A stretch of 64,000 nucleotides of DNA from Yersinia aleksiciae (GCF_001047675.1 NZ_CP011975.1:3450073-3514072), one strand, 5' to 3'. Positions 47,501 through 56,177 are shown, numbered from the stretch's first letter. Numbers and translations are program-made. Notes: generated from the letters alone by a model not told the origin.

Positions 47501-50015
47501 TCCCCATTGGCTCGCCACACAACAGAATACTGGAGTACTGCCTGAAGCTATTTCAAATCATGCTTCTATGGTGGCTGGCGTGATGGTGGCGGCTAAAAAT
47601 CAGGTGGGTGGTGTGGGTGTCGCTTATGACGCGACACTGGGCGGTCACTATCTGAGCAATAATGGTGCGGATCTGACCACCTTGGGTAAGATGTCCAGCT
47701 ATGACGTTGTGAACCATAGCTGGGGCTTCAAGCATGAGTTTGCCATCAGTAATGTCTCCAGCGGAATGATTAATCTCGCCAATATACTCAATACGACGTT
47801 GCACTATGCTGCGGCTAATGGCCGCGGGGGATTAGGCACTATTATTGTGACCTCCGGCGGCAATCAACGTGAGCAGGGCGGTAGCACTCAAGGATCCTTG
47901 ATGAGCAATTCCCGCTTTGGTATTCAAGTGGGGGCGATGAATGCCAAAGCGGATCTTTCCACATTACGTGCGCACTCAGAGCCTTTTTCAAACACGGGAG
48001 CCAGCTTGCTGATTTCAGCCCCAGGTAGCCATATTCTTTCCAGCAGCCACCAGATCACGACCGAGCGCGGGGCCGTATTCGGAGCCCAATACAGCCACGA
48101 ACAAGGGACCAGCTTTGCTGCGCCGATAGTTTCAGGTATTGCGGCGCTGATGCTTCAGGCCAATCCGAATCTTGGGTTTCGGGATGTGCAGACGATCCTC
48201 GCGTTATCGGCACGCCGGGTTGACGATACTGCGACTCAGTGGCGCATAAATCGCGCCAAGAATTGGAATGGCGGCGGTATGCATGTGAGTCATGATTATG
48301 GTTTTGGTGTAGTGGATGCGCGGGCAGCCGTGCGCTTGGCGGAAAGCTGGACTGTTCAGAAGACCAATGCAAATCAACAGGTTTTGGAAGCTCGCCATAG
48401 ATTTGGAGCGCGAGGACCACTCTCTGCTGGAATGGCGAGAGAGACATCGATAGTGCTGAGTGACAATCTCGATTTTGACATTGAACAGGTTGAAGTGGAT
48501 TTCAGTGCCAATGTGGGGCGTTTAGGGGATCTGACTCTGACACTTATCTCCCCGAATGGCACTAAAAGCATTCTGCTTGATCGTGCAGGGAAAAAAACGA
48601 CTGACAGTGATGATCATGGTGATGTCGATGTCGACACTGGCAGCCAGATCAGCGGCGATTTTAACCATACCTTTATGTCGACGCATCATCGGGGCGAACA
48701 GTCTGGCGGTCAGTGGCGCTTGATGGTTAGAAATAGCCAAAACGGTTTGCCTGTTGAACTGAAAAAATGGTCATTACGGTTATTTGGCAGCCAGATTAGT
48801 CATGATGATACTTACTTTTATACCGATGAGTTTACCGCGCTGGTCGCGCAACTGCCAGCACGGGCAATTCTCGACGATGTTATTGATGGCGTTGCCGGAG
48901 GCCGCAATACCTTGAATGCGGCGGCAATGTCCGGTGATGTGAAGGTCAATTTACTGACTGGAAAGGCAAGTCTTGGCGGTACTCCACTGACGATCCGTTC
49001 CCCCGAGCATATTCATAATCTGATGGGTGGTGATGGCAACGATACTTTAACGGCGGGTAAGCAGCATAGTGTGCTTGATGGTGGGCGTGGGATAAACCTG
49101 TTGGAAGGTGGGGTAGGAAAAGAGATTTTTGTGGTGCGCCAACGCGCTAATGGCAGTGACTGGATTGTGAACTTTGATGCTGATAAAGGGGAACTCATCC
49201 AATTGGTGGGCTTTGCGGATCAGCGGTTCGATACAGTGCAGTTGATACAAGCCGAGAAGGATGTGAAGGTTCAACTGGCTGATAATCAGCATATTATTAT
49301 CAAAGATAGGCAGGTTACGGCACTTAAGGCACACCATTTTCACTTTGAGGATACCTTTGCCCCTCCCGCGGGTTATTTTGACAGCCGCATGAGGATCGAG
49401 GGTCCAAAAGCGGCTCCTATCGTGCTAGATACATCCGCAGCAGCGAAACCATCGGGTATTATGCTCAATGGCGGTGGGGGCGGTGTCAGCTTATCCTTCG
49501 TTGATAATAAAATGGTTGCCGCATTATCGGGTAAAGTCTATCAGCGAGATAATGCCAAACCCAGCATCTATGTTGTGATGTCTCAGCAGGGAAAATTGGA
49601 GTATGGCAATGCGGTTCGAGGATTCCGCGCCGGTATTGATAAAATTGATTTGAGCGCCGTGGGTATTCGTAATTTCAGTGAGTTAACGCTAACAAAACGG
49701 CGTTCGATGGTTATTAATGGATTGGCTCTGATTCAAGGAGTGGATATCAAATCAGCGGCGCAAGGCCCTGAAGGGCATAGTATTGAGCTGGCCTATCTGG
49801 ATGGGTTGGATGTCGAGCACCTTGATGCGAAGGATTTTATTTTTGCGGAGGCAGACGCTATGTTATCTGATAGCCCATTTACCCATGACGATATGGGGCA
49901 GCTGATTAATATCACGGCAGATTTTGATCGTTCAATCCGTGACTATGAGAGTGTTTTTGTGCCAGCTAAAACAGCGCAACTTGTTGCCCCTACATTGACG
50001 GCAGGCCCTTGTTAG
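44547..50015 (+). CDS. Giant modular RTX-like protein with subtilisin-like (S8) protease domain and P-domain
   Basis: This is an 1822-residue protein without a classical signal peptide. In order: an unrecognised N-terminal region (1-350); a FrpC-like segment from about 351 with EF-hand-like loops DSDGNGVIDKGD (441-452) and DSSGNGIVDRGE (463-474); glycine/aspartate-rich RTX-like repeats (about 570-760); a cadherin-like beta segment (about 805-898); an S8 domain (about 935-1265) with E961 at the usual Asp position (IGQFEPGG), H1005 (NHASMVAGVM), oxyanion N1106 and S1189 (GTSFAAPIVSG); a P-domain (about 1300-1418, LSDNLDFDIEQVEV); a second RTX-like region (about 1463-1568, GGDGNDTL); and a C-terminal part with FRAGIDKIDLS as in type I-secreted proteins. 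It probably acts outside the cell; no secretion genes are adjacent. Confidence 0.85.
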   Translation: MLEKKSNLGKLQLNTADLKCAREILESHKESKNPGPMYDFLITKGDRYAILANGVVNGNSIAGEIAISYLKSVAGGHNQPITEVQLINIRYDMALGYLDMLQSRLDSRTGTIYGDINHKQAEKFHYIVLNKYGLPPEAWTLNPVLKVMPENFREGYWQDTLNAAGKPAKEIWLSYYTTKYMFDKLSTSEAVDQPEIRIWLKTVSDIDNLGAVASALGNQLFTSDEAPPVSTQQCNIDISITPSPLATQRITDEDQARRDVANGYLVNKPTHSLSFTDGTLDKTDFASVQMGSMASGGIRPGEIQLDPNTQPSRYLSEYYLERPYYLLPETGLFDAATLNGLSAQTTMNTYVDPLLLDLSGRGVKISGLRDGVLFDSDNSGTLKRTGWAGPDTGMLVIDNGSGKIENISQMYSEYYAGATGVEGQPGERRYQDGFAALASEDSDGNGVIDKGDPVWHKLRVWYDSSGNGIVDRGELRTLHHWRISQINVDASAIDNDIRNGNRVMARSIFMMNGKPREVLAVNFISSPVSNTITKRDNNGAFIRSVIGDVTTTAYVQLSNKKAKLFADVLAVNNIYGGNKDDILTASAAGSWLVGRGGSNTYKGKSGNDVFVISASDDPNNIQGNGGTDTVLITGDKAVALNMAHSGITIAQGGDGDDIILSGGDSGVFIKGGKGNSTLVGGGGNDVLSGGGGKNRIVGGSGKAVIYAGSQGDIIYASEQGSIIHAGGGTDRIYGNKSDDVIVAGKGDALIDGGGGINVVALHGSYADYTMTRTKGGYQVKDKVADRDGTLTLKNIQKLNFADISAVALGENRIIPLNDILIYGDGSPISRFLDTNIPAQAVLGNDFRFNNETKLVIANVSDAIGGTVQLKDDGDVLFMPDSTFTGVMSFKYEVKSTTGDPALFVMNLPSGESTTMRATVVMRSADIPNDPLLIKQTYLNDINVIPVWQDYTGKGVRIGQFEPGGQFATVPEIFDIQHPDLVANVDPHWLATQQNTGVLPEAISNHASMVAGVMVAAKNQVGGVGVAYDATLGGHYLSNNGADLTTLGKMSSYDVVNHSWGFKHEFAISNVSSGMINLANILNTTLHYAAANGRGGLGTIIVTSGGNQREQGGSTQGSLMSNSRFGIQVGAMNAKADLSTLRAHSEPFSNTGASLLISAPGSHILSSSHQITTERGAVFGAQYSHEQGTSFAAPIVSGIAALMLQANPNLGFRDVQTILALSARRVDDTATQWRINRAKNWNGGGMHVSHDYGFGVVDARAAVRLAESWTVQKTNANQQVLEARHRFGARGPLSAGMARETSIVLSDNLDFDIEQVEVDFSANVGRLGDLTLTLISPNGTKSILLDRAGKKTTDSDDHGDVDVDTGSQISGDFNHTFMSTHHRGEQSGGQWRLMVRNSQNGLPVELKKWSLRLFGSQISHDDTYFYTDEFTALVAQLPARAILDDVIDGVAGGRNTLNAAAMSGDVKVNLLTGKASLGGTPLTIRSPEHIHNLMGGDGNDTLTAGKQHSVLDGGRGINLLEGGVGKEIFVVRQRANGSDWIVNFDADKGELIQLVGFADQRFDTVQLIQAEKDVKVQLADNQHIIIKDRQVTALKAHHFHFEDTFAPPAGYFDSRMRIEGPKAAPIVLDTSAAAKPSGIMLNGGGGGVSLSFVDNKMVAALSGKVYQRDNAKPSIYVVMSQQGKLEYGNAVRGFRAGIDKIDLSAVGIRNFSELTLTKRRSMVINGLALIQGVDIKSAAQGPEGHSIELAYLDGLDVEHLDAKDFIFAEADAMLSDSPFTHDDMGQLINITADFDRSIRDYESVFVPAKTAQLVAPTLTAGPC

Positions 50016-50070
50016 TCCTTATCTATTTCGAATGGCTACTTATTCGGCATAACAACCTGAAAGCTTTACT

Positions 50071-50096
50071 ACCCACTCAGCTGAATGGGTATTTTT
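50071..50096. terminator. Terminator between the giant gene and ecotin
   Basis: ACCCACTCAG-CTGAATGGGT is a near-perfect palindrome followed by ATTTTT on the plus strand. It lies 56 bases after the giant gene stop, in the convergent gap with the ecotin gene, and may serve both. Confidence 0.75.
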
Positions 50097-50128
50097 CATG
50101 AGGTCAGACTAAATAACTCAGCGGAGGG

Positions 50129-50635
50129 TTACTTCACCTGCGCGTTTCTCACTTCTTTGCCCGCTTCCCAAATCCGGTATTTCACGTCTACGCCTTGTGG
50201 CACATAAACCACAATCGGCAAGCGGCTGTTATAGCGCTGCATGGCGGCATCACCGAGATTGGCGGCGATAAATTGTGGGTGACGGCTATTATCTGGGCAC
50301 GCCATCATGGTGGAGGCGGGTTCTGAGATTTTATCCATCACCAGATAGTCAAAGCCCCAGCCAGACAAGGTTCTGGTTTCCAACTGACCACCGAGCATAT
50401 GGCGATTGCAGTCAACTTCCAGGGTTTTTCCGATCAGTAATTCCACTTTGAAGCGTGATTCATCTTTTTGTGGATCAAGGAAAATGACCTGGCGGGTCAT
50501 GCCTTTTTCAGCCGCTGGATAAGGCGCGATTTTTTCTAATGGCTGCTGTTGATTAAGCGGTTGTGGCGTCTCTGCCATCGCGCTAGCCGATGCTGCCACT
50601 AACAAGCAGGCTACCATGATTCTATTTTTGTTCAT
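50129..50635 (-). CDS. eco: Ecotin, periplasmic serine protease inhibitor
   Basis: Ecotin is a dimeric periplasmic inhibitor of trypsin-fold serine proteases. The 168-residue precursor has a signal peptide ending at A21 (SASAMA, then ETPQ). The reactive-site loop ASTMMACPD carries the P1 methionine at M110, and the conserved disulfide pairs C76 with C113. The C-terminal [20 protein letters not shown] matches E. coli ecotin. It converges with the giant subtilase-like gene. Subtilisins are not classical ecotin targets, so adjacency may be chance, but the juxtaposition of protease and inhibitor is notable. Confidence 0.94.
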   Translation of the reverse strand: MNKNRIMVACLLVAASASAMAETPQPLNQQQPLEKIAPYPAAEKGMTRQVIFLDPQKDESRFKVELLIGKTLEVDCNRHMLGGQLETRTLSGWGFDYLVMDKISEPASTMMACPDNSRHPQFIAANLGDAAMQRYNSRLPIVVYVPQGVDVKYRIWEAGKEVRNAQVK

Positions 50636-50926
50636 CTTTTATCCCTATGATTTTTCAGGTAATGCCGCACTTAAGATAGCATACAACCCAAAGTTTGATT
50701 ATAGGTGAAATCCGAAGTATTCCGATGAGGAATAACTCAAGCTTATATTTTGAGTGCGCAATCAGCAAGTTGAAGAGGAACGTTGAGGCCTATGGCGGCT
50801 TAGCGGCTGGCGGGGCGATTGCACCGATGGGCACTCCGACGGCTTACGCCGTTACGGCCTAGTCGATACATTTCCTCGCTAATCAATGTGGTCAACGACC
50901 TGAAAGACCCGTAGGGATCTTTGGGG
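50636..50926. other. Ecotin/yfaE intergenic region
   Basis: About 290 noncoding bases. The part next to ecotin should hold its promoter. Nearer yfaE are short palindromes: ACGGC-TTAC-GCCGT (about 50839-50852) and AAAGACCC-GTA-GGGATCTTT (50903-50922). The latter follows the yfaE stop on the minus strand and may end nrdAB-yfaE transcription, though it lacks a T-run. Confidence 0.5.
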
Positions 50927-51184
50927 TTAAAGCTCGATCTCAATATCACCCAATGGCTGGCAGCAGCAAGGCAGGATTTCGTTGGGTTGAATAAACGCCA
51001 GAGGTTGCTGTGAATAGCAAACTTCACCTTTGAGTAAGCGCAGGCGGCAAGAGCCGCAATAACCAGAGCGGCATTGGTACTCAATCTGTATTTGATGGTG
51101 CTCGAGTGTTTCCAGCAAATTGCGGCTATTAGCGGGGCGGTTGAGTTGAGCACCGGTGGTGCTCAACTTCACAATAGACGTCAT
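50927..51184 (-). CDS. yfaE: YfaE, 2Fe-2S ferredoxin for ribonucleotide reductase cofactor maintenance
   Basis: This is an 85-residue plant-type [2Fe-2S] ferredoxin. The cluster motif is QCRSGYCGSCRLRL, with the fourth cysteine in LPCCCQP. In E. coli YfaE delivers electrons to NrdB to regenerate the diferric-tyrosyl radical cofactor. The ATG at 51184 begins three bases after the nrdB TAA; an intervening TTG (51187) is a less likely start. Third gene of the nrdA-nrdB-yfaE operon. Confidence 0.93.
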   Translation of the reverse strand: MTSIVKLSTTGAQLNRPANSRNLLETLEHHQIQIEYQCRSGYCGSCRLRLLKGEVCYSQQPLAFIQPNEILPCCCQPLGDIEIEL

Positions 51185-51187
51185 CAA

Positions 51188-52318
51188 TTACAGCTCGAAA
51201 TCACTCAGGTCGTCAGCACTGATTTCGGAATCAATCTGACCGACCAGGTAGGAGCTGACTTCAACTTCTTGCGGGGCCACTTGCACGTTATCGGAGACCA
51301 GCCAAGAGTTGATCCAGGGAATCGGGTTGGTGCGGGTATTAAATGGCACACCCAGACCGACGGCCTGCATGCGGATATTGGTAATATATTCAACGTATTG
51401 GCACAGAATCTCTTTGTTCAACCCAATCATGGAACCGTCGCGGAACAGGTACTCTGCCCACTCTTTCTCTTGTTGCGCGGCCAAAACGAATAGGTCGTAG
51501 CACTGTTGCTGACACTCTTCAGCAATTTCAGCCATTTCCGGATCATCTTCACCAGCGCGCATCAAATTAAGAATGTGCTGGGTGCCAGTTAGGTGCAGTG
51601 CTTCATCGCGAGCGATCATTTTGATGATTTTGGCGTTGCCTTCCATCAGTTCGCGTTCAGCAAACGCAAATGAGCAGGCGAAGCTGACATAGAAGCGGAT
51701 CGCCTCCAGCGCATTCACGCTCATCAGGCACAGATAAAGCTGTTTCTTCAGCTCACGCAGGTTGACGACCACGGTTTTGCCGTTGACCTGATGAGTGCCT
51801 TCGCCCAGCAGATGGTAGTAGCTGGTCATTTCAATCAAATCGTCATAATACGCCGAGATATCTTTCGCGCGTTTGAGGATCTCTTCGTTGGTCACGATAT
51901 CATCGAAAACAATCGCTGGATCGTTAACGATATTGCGGATGATATGCGTATAAGAGCGGGAGTGAATAGTTTCAGAGAACGACCAGGTTTCTACCCAGGT
52001 TTCCAGCTCAGGGATCGAGATCAGCGGCAACAAGGCGACGTTAGGGCTACGGCCCTGAATGGAGTCCAGCAAGGTTTGATATTTCAGGTTACTAATAAAA
52101 ATATGTTTTTCGTGATCGGGCAATGCGTTGTAATCGATACGATCGCGTGAGACGTCGATCTCTTCTGGACGCCAGAAGAAAGAGAGCTGTTTCTCAATCA
52201 GTTTTTCGAAAATAGGGTGTTTTTGCTGATCGAAACGCGCCACGTTGACGCATTGACCCAAGAACATGGGTTCGAGTAACTGGTTGTTTTTATTTTGTGA
52301 AAAAGTGGTATAGGCCAT
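51188..52318 (-). CDS. nrdB: Ribonucleoside-diphosphate reductase 1 subunit beta
   Basis: NrdB (376 residues) holds the diiron centre and tyrosyl radical of aerobic class Ia ribonucleotide reductase. Visible features are the iron ligands in [14 protein letters not shown] (with the radical tyrosine in SRSYTH), [24 protein letters not shown], and the C-terminal tail ending [10 protein letters not shown], which docks on NrdA. The start at 52318 (MAYTTFSQ) follows TGAGGAAATC; the longer frame to 52336 includes that ribosome site. It is separated from nrdA by 179 bases with a large hairpin. Confidence 0.96.
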   Translation of the reverse strand: MAYTTFSQNKNNQLLEPMFLGQCVNVARFDQQKHPIFEKLIEKQLSFFWRPEEIDVSRDRIDYNALPDHEKHIFISNLKYQTLLDSIQGRSPNVALLPLISIPELETWVETWSFSETIHSRSYTHIIRNIVNDPAIVFDDIVTNEEILKRAKDISAYYDDLIEMTSYYHLLGEGTHQVNGKTVVVNLRELKKQLYLCLMSVNALEAIRFYVSFACSFAFAERELMEGNAKIIKMIARDEALHLTGTQHILNLMRAGEDDPEMAEIAEECQQQCYDLFVLAAQQEKEWAEYLFRDGSMIGLNKEILCQYVEYITNIRMQAVGLGVPFNTRTNPIPWINSWLVSDNVQVAPQEVEVSSYLVGQIDSEISADDLSDFEL

Positions 52319-52439
52319 GATTTCCTCAGGGGACAAGCGAAGGGCAAATAAAAATAAGCCCTTTATACCTTCTTACTTGGCGACGCACGGGGGTTAACTG
52401 CAACACCAAGTTATTGGTATAAATAACAAAATTAATCAT

Positions 52440-52480
52440 CCCCCAGCTTGCCGCGTGATAAAGCTGGCATCAACTGGGGG
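52440..52480 (-). other. nrdA-nrdB intercistronic hairpin
   Basis: CCCCCAG (52440-52446) pairs with CTGGGGG (52474-52480), with an inner AGCTTGCC/GGCATC-like imperfect pairing. It lies between the nrdA stop and nrdB within one operon and lacks a T-run. It could be a processing or stabilising element that sets the NrdA/NrdB ratio. Confidence 0.55.
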
Positions 52481-52497
52481 AGGGCCTGACTGCTAAA

Positions 52498-54783
52498 TCA
52501 GATCTTACATGCACCGCCTTCGCAGTCGTCATCACCCGGTTGGCTTTGAATATCTTCCTGCACATCATCAGCACCGTCACGGGTGTTTTGATAGTAAAGG
52601 GTCTTCACACCAAATTTGTAGGTGGTCAGCAAATCTTTCAGCAACTGCTTCATCGGCACTTTGCCTGATGGGAAGCGGGTTGGGTCGTAATTGGTATTTG
52701 CCGATATCGCCTGATCGACGAATTTCTGCATCAAGCCAACCAATTGCAAGTAACCGTCGTTATTTGGCATATCCCACAGCAGTTCGTAAGCATCTTTCAG
52801 GCGCTCATATTCAGGAACAACCTGACGCAGAATACCATCTTTAGAGGCTTTGATACTGACGTAACCACGTGGTGGTTCGATACCATTGGTGGCATTGGAG
52901 ATCTGCGATGACGTCTCAGAAGGCATCAGCGCCGACAGCGTGGAGTTACGCAGGCCGTGGGTCTGAATCTCTTTCCGCAGCGTTTCCCAGTCGTAATGCA
53001 AAGGTTCGTCGCTGATAGCATCCAAATCTTTCTTATAGGTATCGATCGGCAGAATACCTTGTGAATAGGTGGTTTCGTTGAACCACTGGCAAGCACCTTG
53101 TTCACGGGCCAGCGCGTTTGAAGCTTTCAACAGATAGTACTGAATCGCTTCAAAAGTGCGGTGAGTCAGGTTGTTAGCGCTGCCATCGGAGTAACGCACG
53201 CCATTCTTCGCCAGATAATAAGCAAAGTTAATCACGCCAATACCCAAGGTACGACGGCCCATTGCACCACGTTGTGCTGCGGCAATCGGGTAGTCTTGAT
53301 AATCGAGCAGAGCATCCAGCGCACGTACTGCCAGCACCGCCAAGTCTTCTAAATCATCAAGGCTATCAATGGCACCGAGGTTGAACGCCGACAAGGTACA
53401 GAGTGCGATTTCGCCATTTTCGTCGTTGATGTCATTCAACGGCTTGGTTGGTAAAGCAATTTCCAGACACAGATTTGACTGACGTACCGGTGCAATTTTT
53501 GGGTCAAATGGGCTATGGGTGTTGCAGTGATCCACGTTCTGAATATAGATGCGGCCTGTAGAAGCGCGTTCTTGCATCATCAGAGAGAATAGCTCAACCG
53601 CTTTTACACGCTGTTTACGGATGCTGCTGTCTTGCTCATATTTGACATAAAGGCGCTCAAACTCATCCTGATCAGCGAAGAACGCATCATACAGCCCCGG
53701 CACATCTGACGGGCTGAACAGGGTGATGTCTTCACCTTTCAGCAGACGTTGATACATCAGTTTGTTGATTTGTACGCCGTAATCCATATGACGCACGCGG
53801 TTGCCTTCAACGCCACGGTTGTTTTTCAGCACCAGCAGGCTTTCAACTTCCAAATGCCACATTGGGTAGAACAAGGTGGCCGCACCGCCACGAACTCCGC
53901 CCTGTGAGCAGGATTTTACGGCGGTCTGGAAGTGTTTGTAGAACGGAATACAACCGGTGTGGAAGGCTTCACCGCCACGAATTGGGCTACCCAGCGCACG
54001 GATACGGCCTGCATTGATACCGATACCGGCACGTTGTGACACATATTTCACAATGGCGCTGGAGGTGGCGTTGATCGAATCCAGACTGTCACCACACTCG
54101 ATCAACACGCAAGAGCTGAACTGGCGCGTAGGGGTACGAACACCGGACATAATTGGTGTTGGCAGCGAGATTTTAAAGGTCGAAATGGCATCATAGAAAC
54201 GCTTGATGTAATCCATCCGAGTTTCACGCGGGTAGCTAGAGAACAGGCAAGCGGAAACCAGCATGTACAGGAATTGGGCACTTTCATAGATCTCGCCGCT
54301 CACACGGTTCTGCACCAGATATTTGCCTTCCAACTGCTTAACCGCAGCGTAGGAGAAGTTCATATCGCGCCAATGGTCGATGAAAGTGTCCATCTGTTCG
54401 AACTCTTCTGCGGTGTAATCTTCCAGCAGATGTTTGTCGTATTTGCCCATATCCACCATTTTCGTCACATGGGCGAAAAGTTTTGGTGGCTCAAACTGGC
54501 CGTAAGCCTTTTTACGCAGGTGGAAAATCGCCAAACGAGCGGCCAAGTACTGATAATCTGGTGCATCACGGGAGATAAGATCAGCCGCAGCTTTGATGAT
54601 GGTTTCATGGATATCGGCAGTCTTAATACCATCATAAAACTGAATGTGTGAACGCAATTCTACTTGAGATACCGAGACGTTATGTAAACCTTCCGCGGCC
54701 CAGTCGATGACCCGGTGGATTTTATCCAGATTGATGCGTTCTTTAGTGCCATCGCGTTTAGTAACAAGTAGGCTTTGGTTCAT
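52498..54783 (-). CDS. nrdA: Ribonucleoside-diphosphate reductase 1 subunit alpha
   Basis: NrdA (761 residues) is the catalytic subunit of class Ia ribonucleotide reductase. The N-terminal ATP-cone (about 5-95, LLVTKRDGTKERINLDKIHR) mediates dATP inhibition. The active site has C in QFSSCVLIECGDS, C in NLCLEIALPTKP and the paired C-terminal shuttle cysteines in DCEGGACKI. The start at 54783 matches E. coli (MNQSLLVTKRDG) and has GGAAGG upstream; the longer frame to 54828 reads promoter sequence. It heads the operon nrdA-nrdB-yfaE. Confidence 0.97.
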   Translation of the reverse strand: MNQSLLVTKRDGTKERINLDKIHRVIDWAAEGLHNVSVSQVELRSHIQFYDGIKTADIHETIIKAAADLISRDAPDYQYLAARLAIFHLRKKAYGQFEPPKLFAHVTKMVDMGKYDKHLLEDYTAEEFEQMDTFIDHWRDMNFSYAAVKQLEGKYLVQNRVSGEIYESAQFLYMLVSACLFSSYPRETRMDYIKRFYDAISTFKISLPTPIMSGVRTPTRQFSSCVLIECGDSLDSINATSSAIVKYVSQRAGIGINAGRIRALGSPIRGGEAFHTGCIPFYKHFQTAVKSCSQGGVRGGAATLFYPMWHLEVESLLVLKNNRGVEGNRVRHMDYGVQINKLMYQRLLKGEDITLFSPSDVPGLYDAFFADQDEFERLYVKYEQDSSIRKQRVKAVELFSLMMQERASTGRIYIQNVDHCNTHSPFDPKIAPVRQSNLCLEIALPTKPLNDINDENGEIALCTLSAFNLGAIDSLDDLEDLAVLAVRALDALLDYQDYPIAAAQRGAMGRRTLGIGVINFAYYLAKNGVRYSDGSANNLTHRTFEAIQYYLLKASNALAREQGACQWFNETTYSQGILPIDTYKKDLDAISDEPLHYDWETLRKEIQTHGLRNSTLSALMPSETSSQISNATNGIEPPRGYVSIKASKDGILRQVVPEYERLKDAYELLWDMPNNDGYLQLVGLMQKFVDQAISANTNYDPTRFPSGKVPMKQLLKDLLTTYKFGVKTLYYQNTRDGADDVQEDIQSQPGDDDCEGGACKI

Positions 54784-54879
54784 GTGATCTTTTACCTTCC
54801 GTGTGTTTACACTCTGTAAGCCAAGCAAACGCCACGCTGCATTTTCAGGCAGTGAGTAGTGTCATTGTTCAGTATGTAA

Positions 54880-54890
54880 ACACAATATAT
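54880..54890. promoter_or_regulatory. NrdR-box-like sequence
   Basis: ACACAATATAT, about 97 bases before nrdA, fits the NrdR repressor box pattern (ACACWATATAT). A weaker inverted partner, TATTGTGT, lies at 54927-54934. NrdR boxes usually occur in pairs, so this is a plausible but unproven site. Confidence 0.55.
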
Positions 54891-54965
54891 AGGGGGTGGG
54901 TGTTGGTTAGATAACAAGATAGTGAGTATTGTGTCTTTTAGCAAGTGAACAAGATCGGACAATTG

Positions 54966-54974
54966 TGTGGATAA
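54966..54974 (-). promoter_or_regulatory. DnaA box upstream of nrdA
   Basis: TGTGGATAA is the exact complement of the strong DnaA box TTATCCACA. It lies about 183 bases upstream of nrdA. E. coli nrdAB is regulated by DnaA through boxes upstream of the promoter, so the site is expected here and probably links nucleotide supply to replication. Confidence 0.65.
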
Positions 54975-55280
54975 CTTGGGGGTGAATTGTTACAAACGGC
55001 CCTCAGGCTGCGTCATTACTGGGGCTCACCTACTGCCAATCTAGGGGATAAGATTTTACTGAAAATCTTAAAAATTTGATCGTTTGCCGGTTTATTAAAC
55101 ATTAAGAAAAAACAGCATAACTTATCGCTTTTTTTGTTTAAAAAAACCGTTTCTGCCCATTTTCTCGATTGACGGCGTATAAAGTCACAAATTGGTGCAG
55201 GCTGAGGCCACTCAGGTGCAGTTTCGTGCAGAAGTCATTGGCGCAGTAGCAAGACAGCACAACGCCAATGACTAAGGTGA

Positions 55281-56009
55281 TTACTCTGTATCTCGTTGAG
55301 TATGCACCATATAATTCACATCAACGTTGCGACCCAACTTGAAATGGTCTGTTATCGGATTGTAATGCAGCCCGATAATGTGGCGTTCGCGCAGCGGGGT
55401 TTGATCGACCCAGCCGATAAGTTCTGATGGGCGAATAAATTTTTTCGAATCATGGGTACCTTTCGGCACCATCTTCAAAACATATTCCGCGCCGACCACG
55501 GCCATCAACCAGGATTTGGTATTGCGGTTAATAGTTGAGAAGAAAACATGCCCGCCAGGTTTGACCAATTGCGCACAGGCACGGATCACCGAGGCTGGAT
55601 CAGGAACGTGCTCGAGCATCTCCATGCAGGTCACTACATCGTAATGTTGTGGGAATTTTTGCGCATGGCTTTCAACGGTTTCCTGCACATAATCCAGTTT
55701 GACACCCGTTTCAAGCGCATGCAGCCGTGCCACTTGTAGCGGTTCATAGCCCATATCCAACCCGGTGACCTGTGCACCTTCCTGTGCCATGCTTTCTGCT
55801 AGAATGCCGCCGCCGCAACCGACGTCCAGCACATTTTTATCGAAAATGCCGCCTGAGCGCTGCAAAATATAATCGAGACGCAGGGGATTAATGCGATGGA
55901 GTGGCTTAAACTCACCTTCCAAATCCCACCAGCGGGAGGCAACCGCTTCAAATTTAGCGATTTCTTGCTCGTCGACATTGTGTTGGGGGGCTGTGGTATC
56001 TACACGCAT
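55281..56009 (-). CDS. ubiG: Ubiquinone biosynthesis O-methyltransferase
   Basis: UbiG carries out both O-methylations in ubiquinone synthesis with S-adenosylmethionine. The 242-residue protein shows the SAM-binding motif [20 protein letters not shown] near residue 60 and the later motif [21 protein letters not shown]. The N-terminal part, [19 protein letters not shown], is characteristic. It is divergent from gyrA with a 168-base shared control region, as in E. coli. Confidence 0.96.
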   Translation of the reverse strand: MRVDTTAPQHNVDEQEIAKFEAVASRWWDLEGEFKPLHRINPLRLDYILQRSGGIFDKNVLDVGCGGGILAESMAQEGAQVTGLDMGYEPLQVARLHALETGVKLDYVQETVESHAQKFPQHYDVVTCMEMLEHVPDPASVIRACAQLVKPGGHVFFSTINRNTKSWLMAVVGAEYVLKMVPKGTHDSKKFIRPSELIGWVDQTPLRERHIIGLHYNPITDHFKLGRNVDVNYMVHTQRDTE

Positions 56010-56177
56010 GAAGAGTTCTCACTGTTCTGTTTCTTTGCGCGGATTATACATGTTCCCCATCAATTGGCGCAGTTTTGTGTCTAAGACTTAAGCGCAATGT
56101 AGTTTCGCCAAAATTGGGGTTTTGTGATATAGTTTCGTACCTTTAAATCCGGTAATTAGTAGAGGGATAGCGGCTCA

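Larger units (their letters stand above)
54784..55280. other. nrdA upstream region and ubiG 3' flank
   Basis: About 497 noncoding bases. The part nearest nrdA holds the NrdR-like and DnaA sites. Near ubiG there is a perfect 10-bp inverted repeat, GTCATTGGCG (55234-55243) with CGCCAATGAC (55263-55272), which probably ends ubiG transcription on the minus strand. No gene is seen. Confidence 0.6.

Noticed and set aside
50773..50926. Possible remnant gene or known repeat in the ecotin/yfaE gap
   Set aside because: Short palindromes are present, but no second copy in the window and no coding signal, so only noncoding description is justified.
54966..54974. DnaA box as sign of a replication origin
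   Set aside because: A single box beside nrdA is explained by known DnaA control of nrdAB; no box cluster or AT-rich unwinding element accompanies it.
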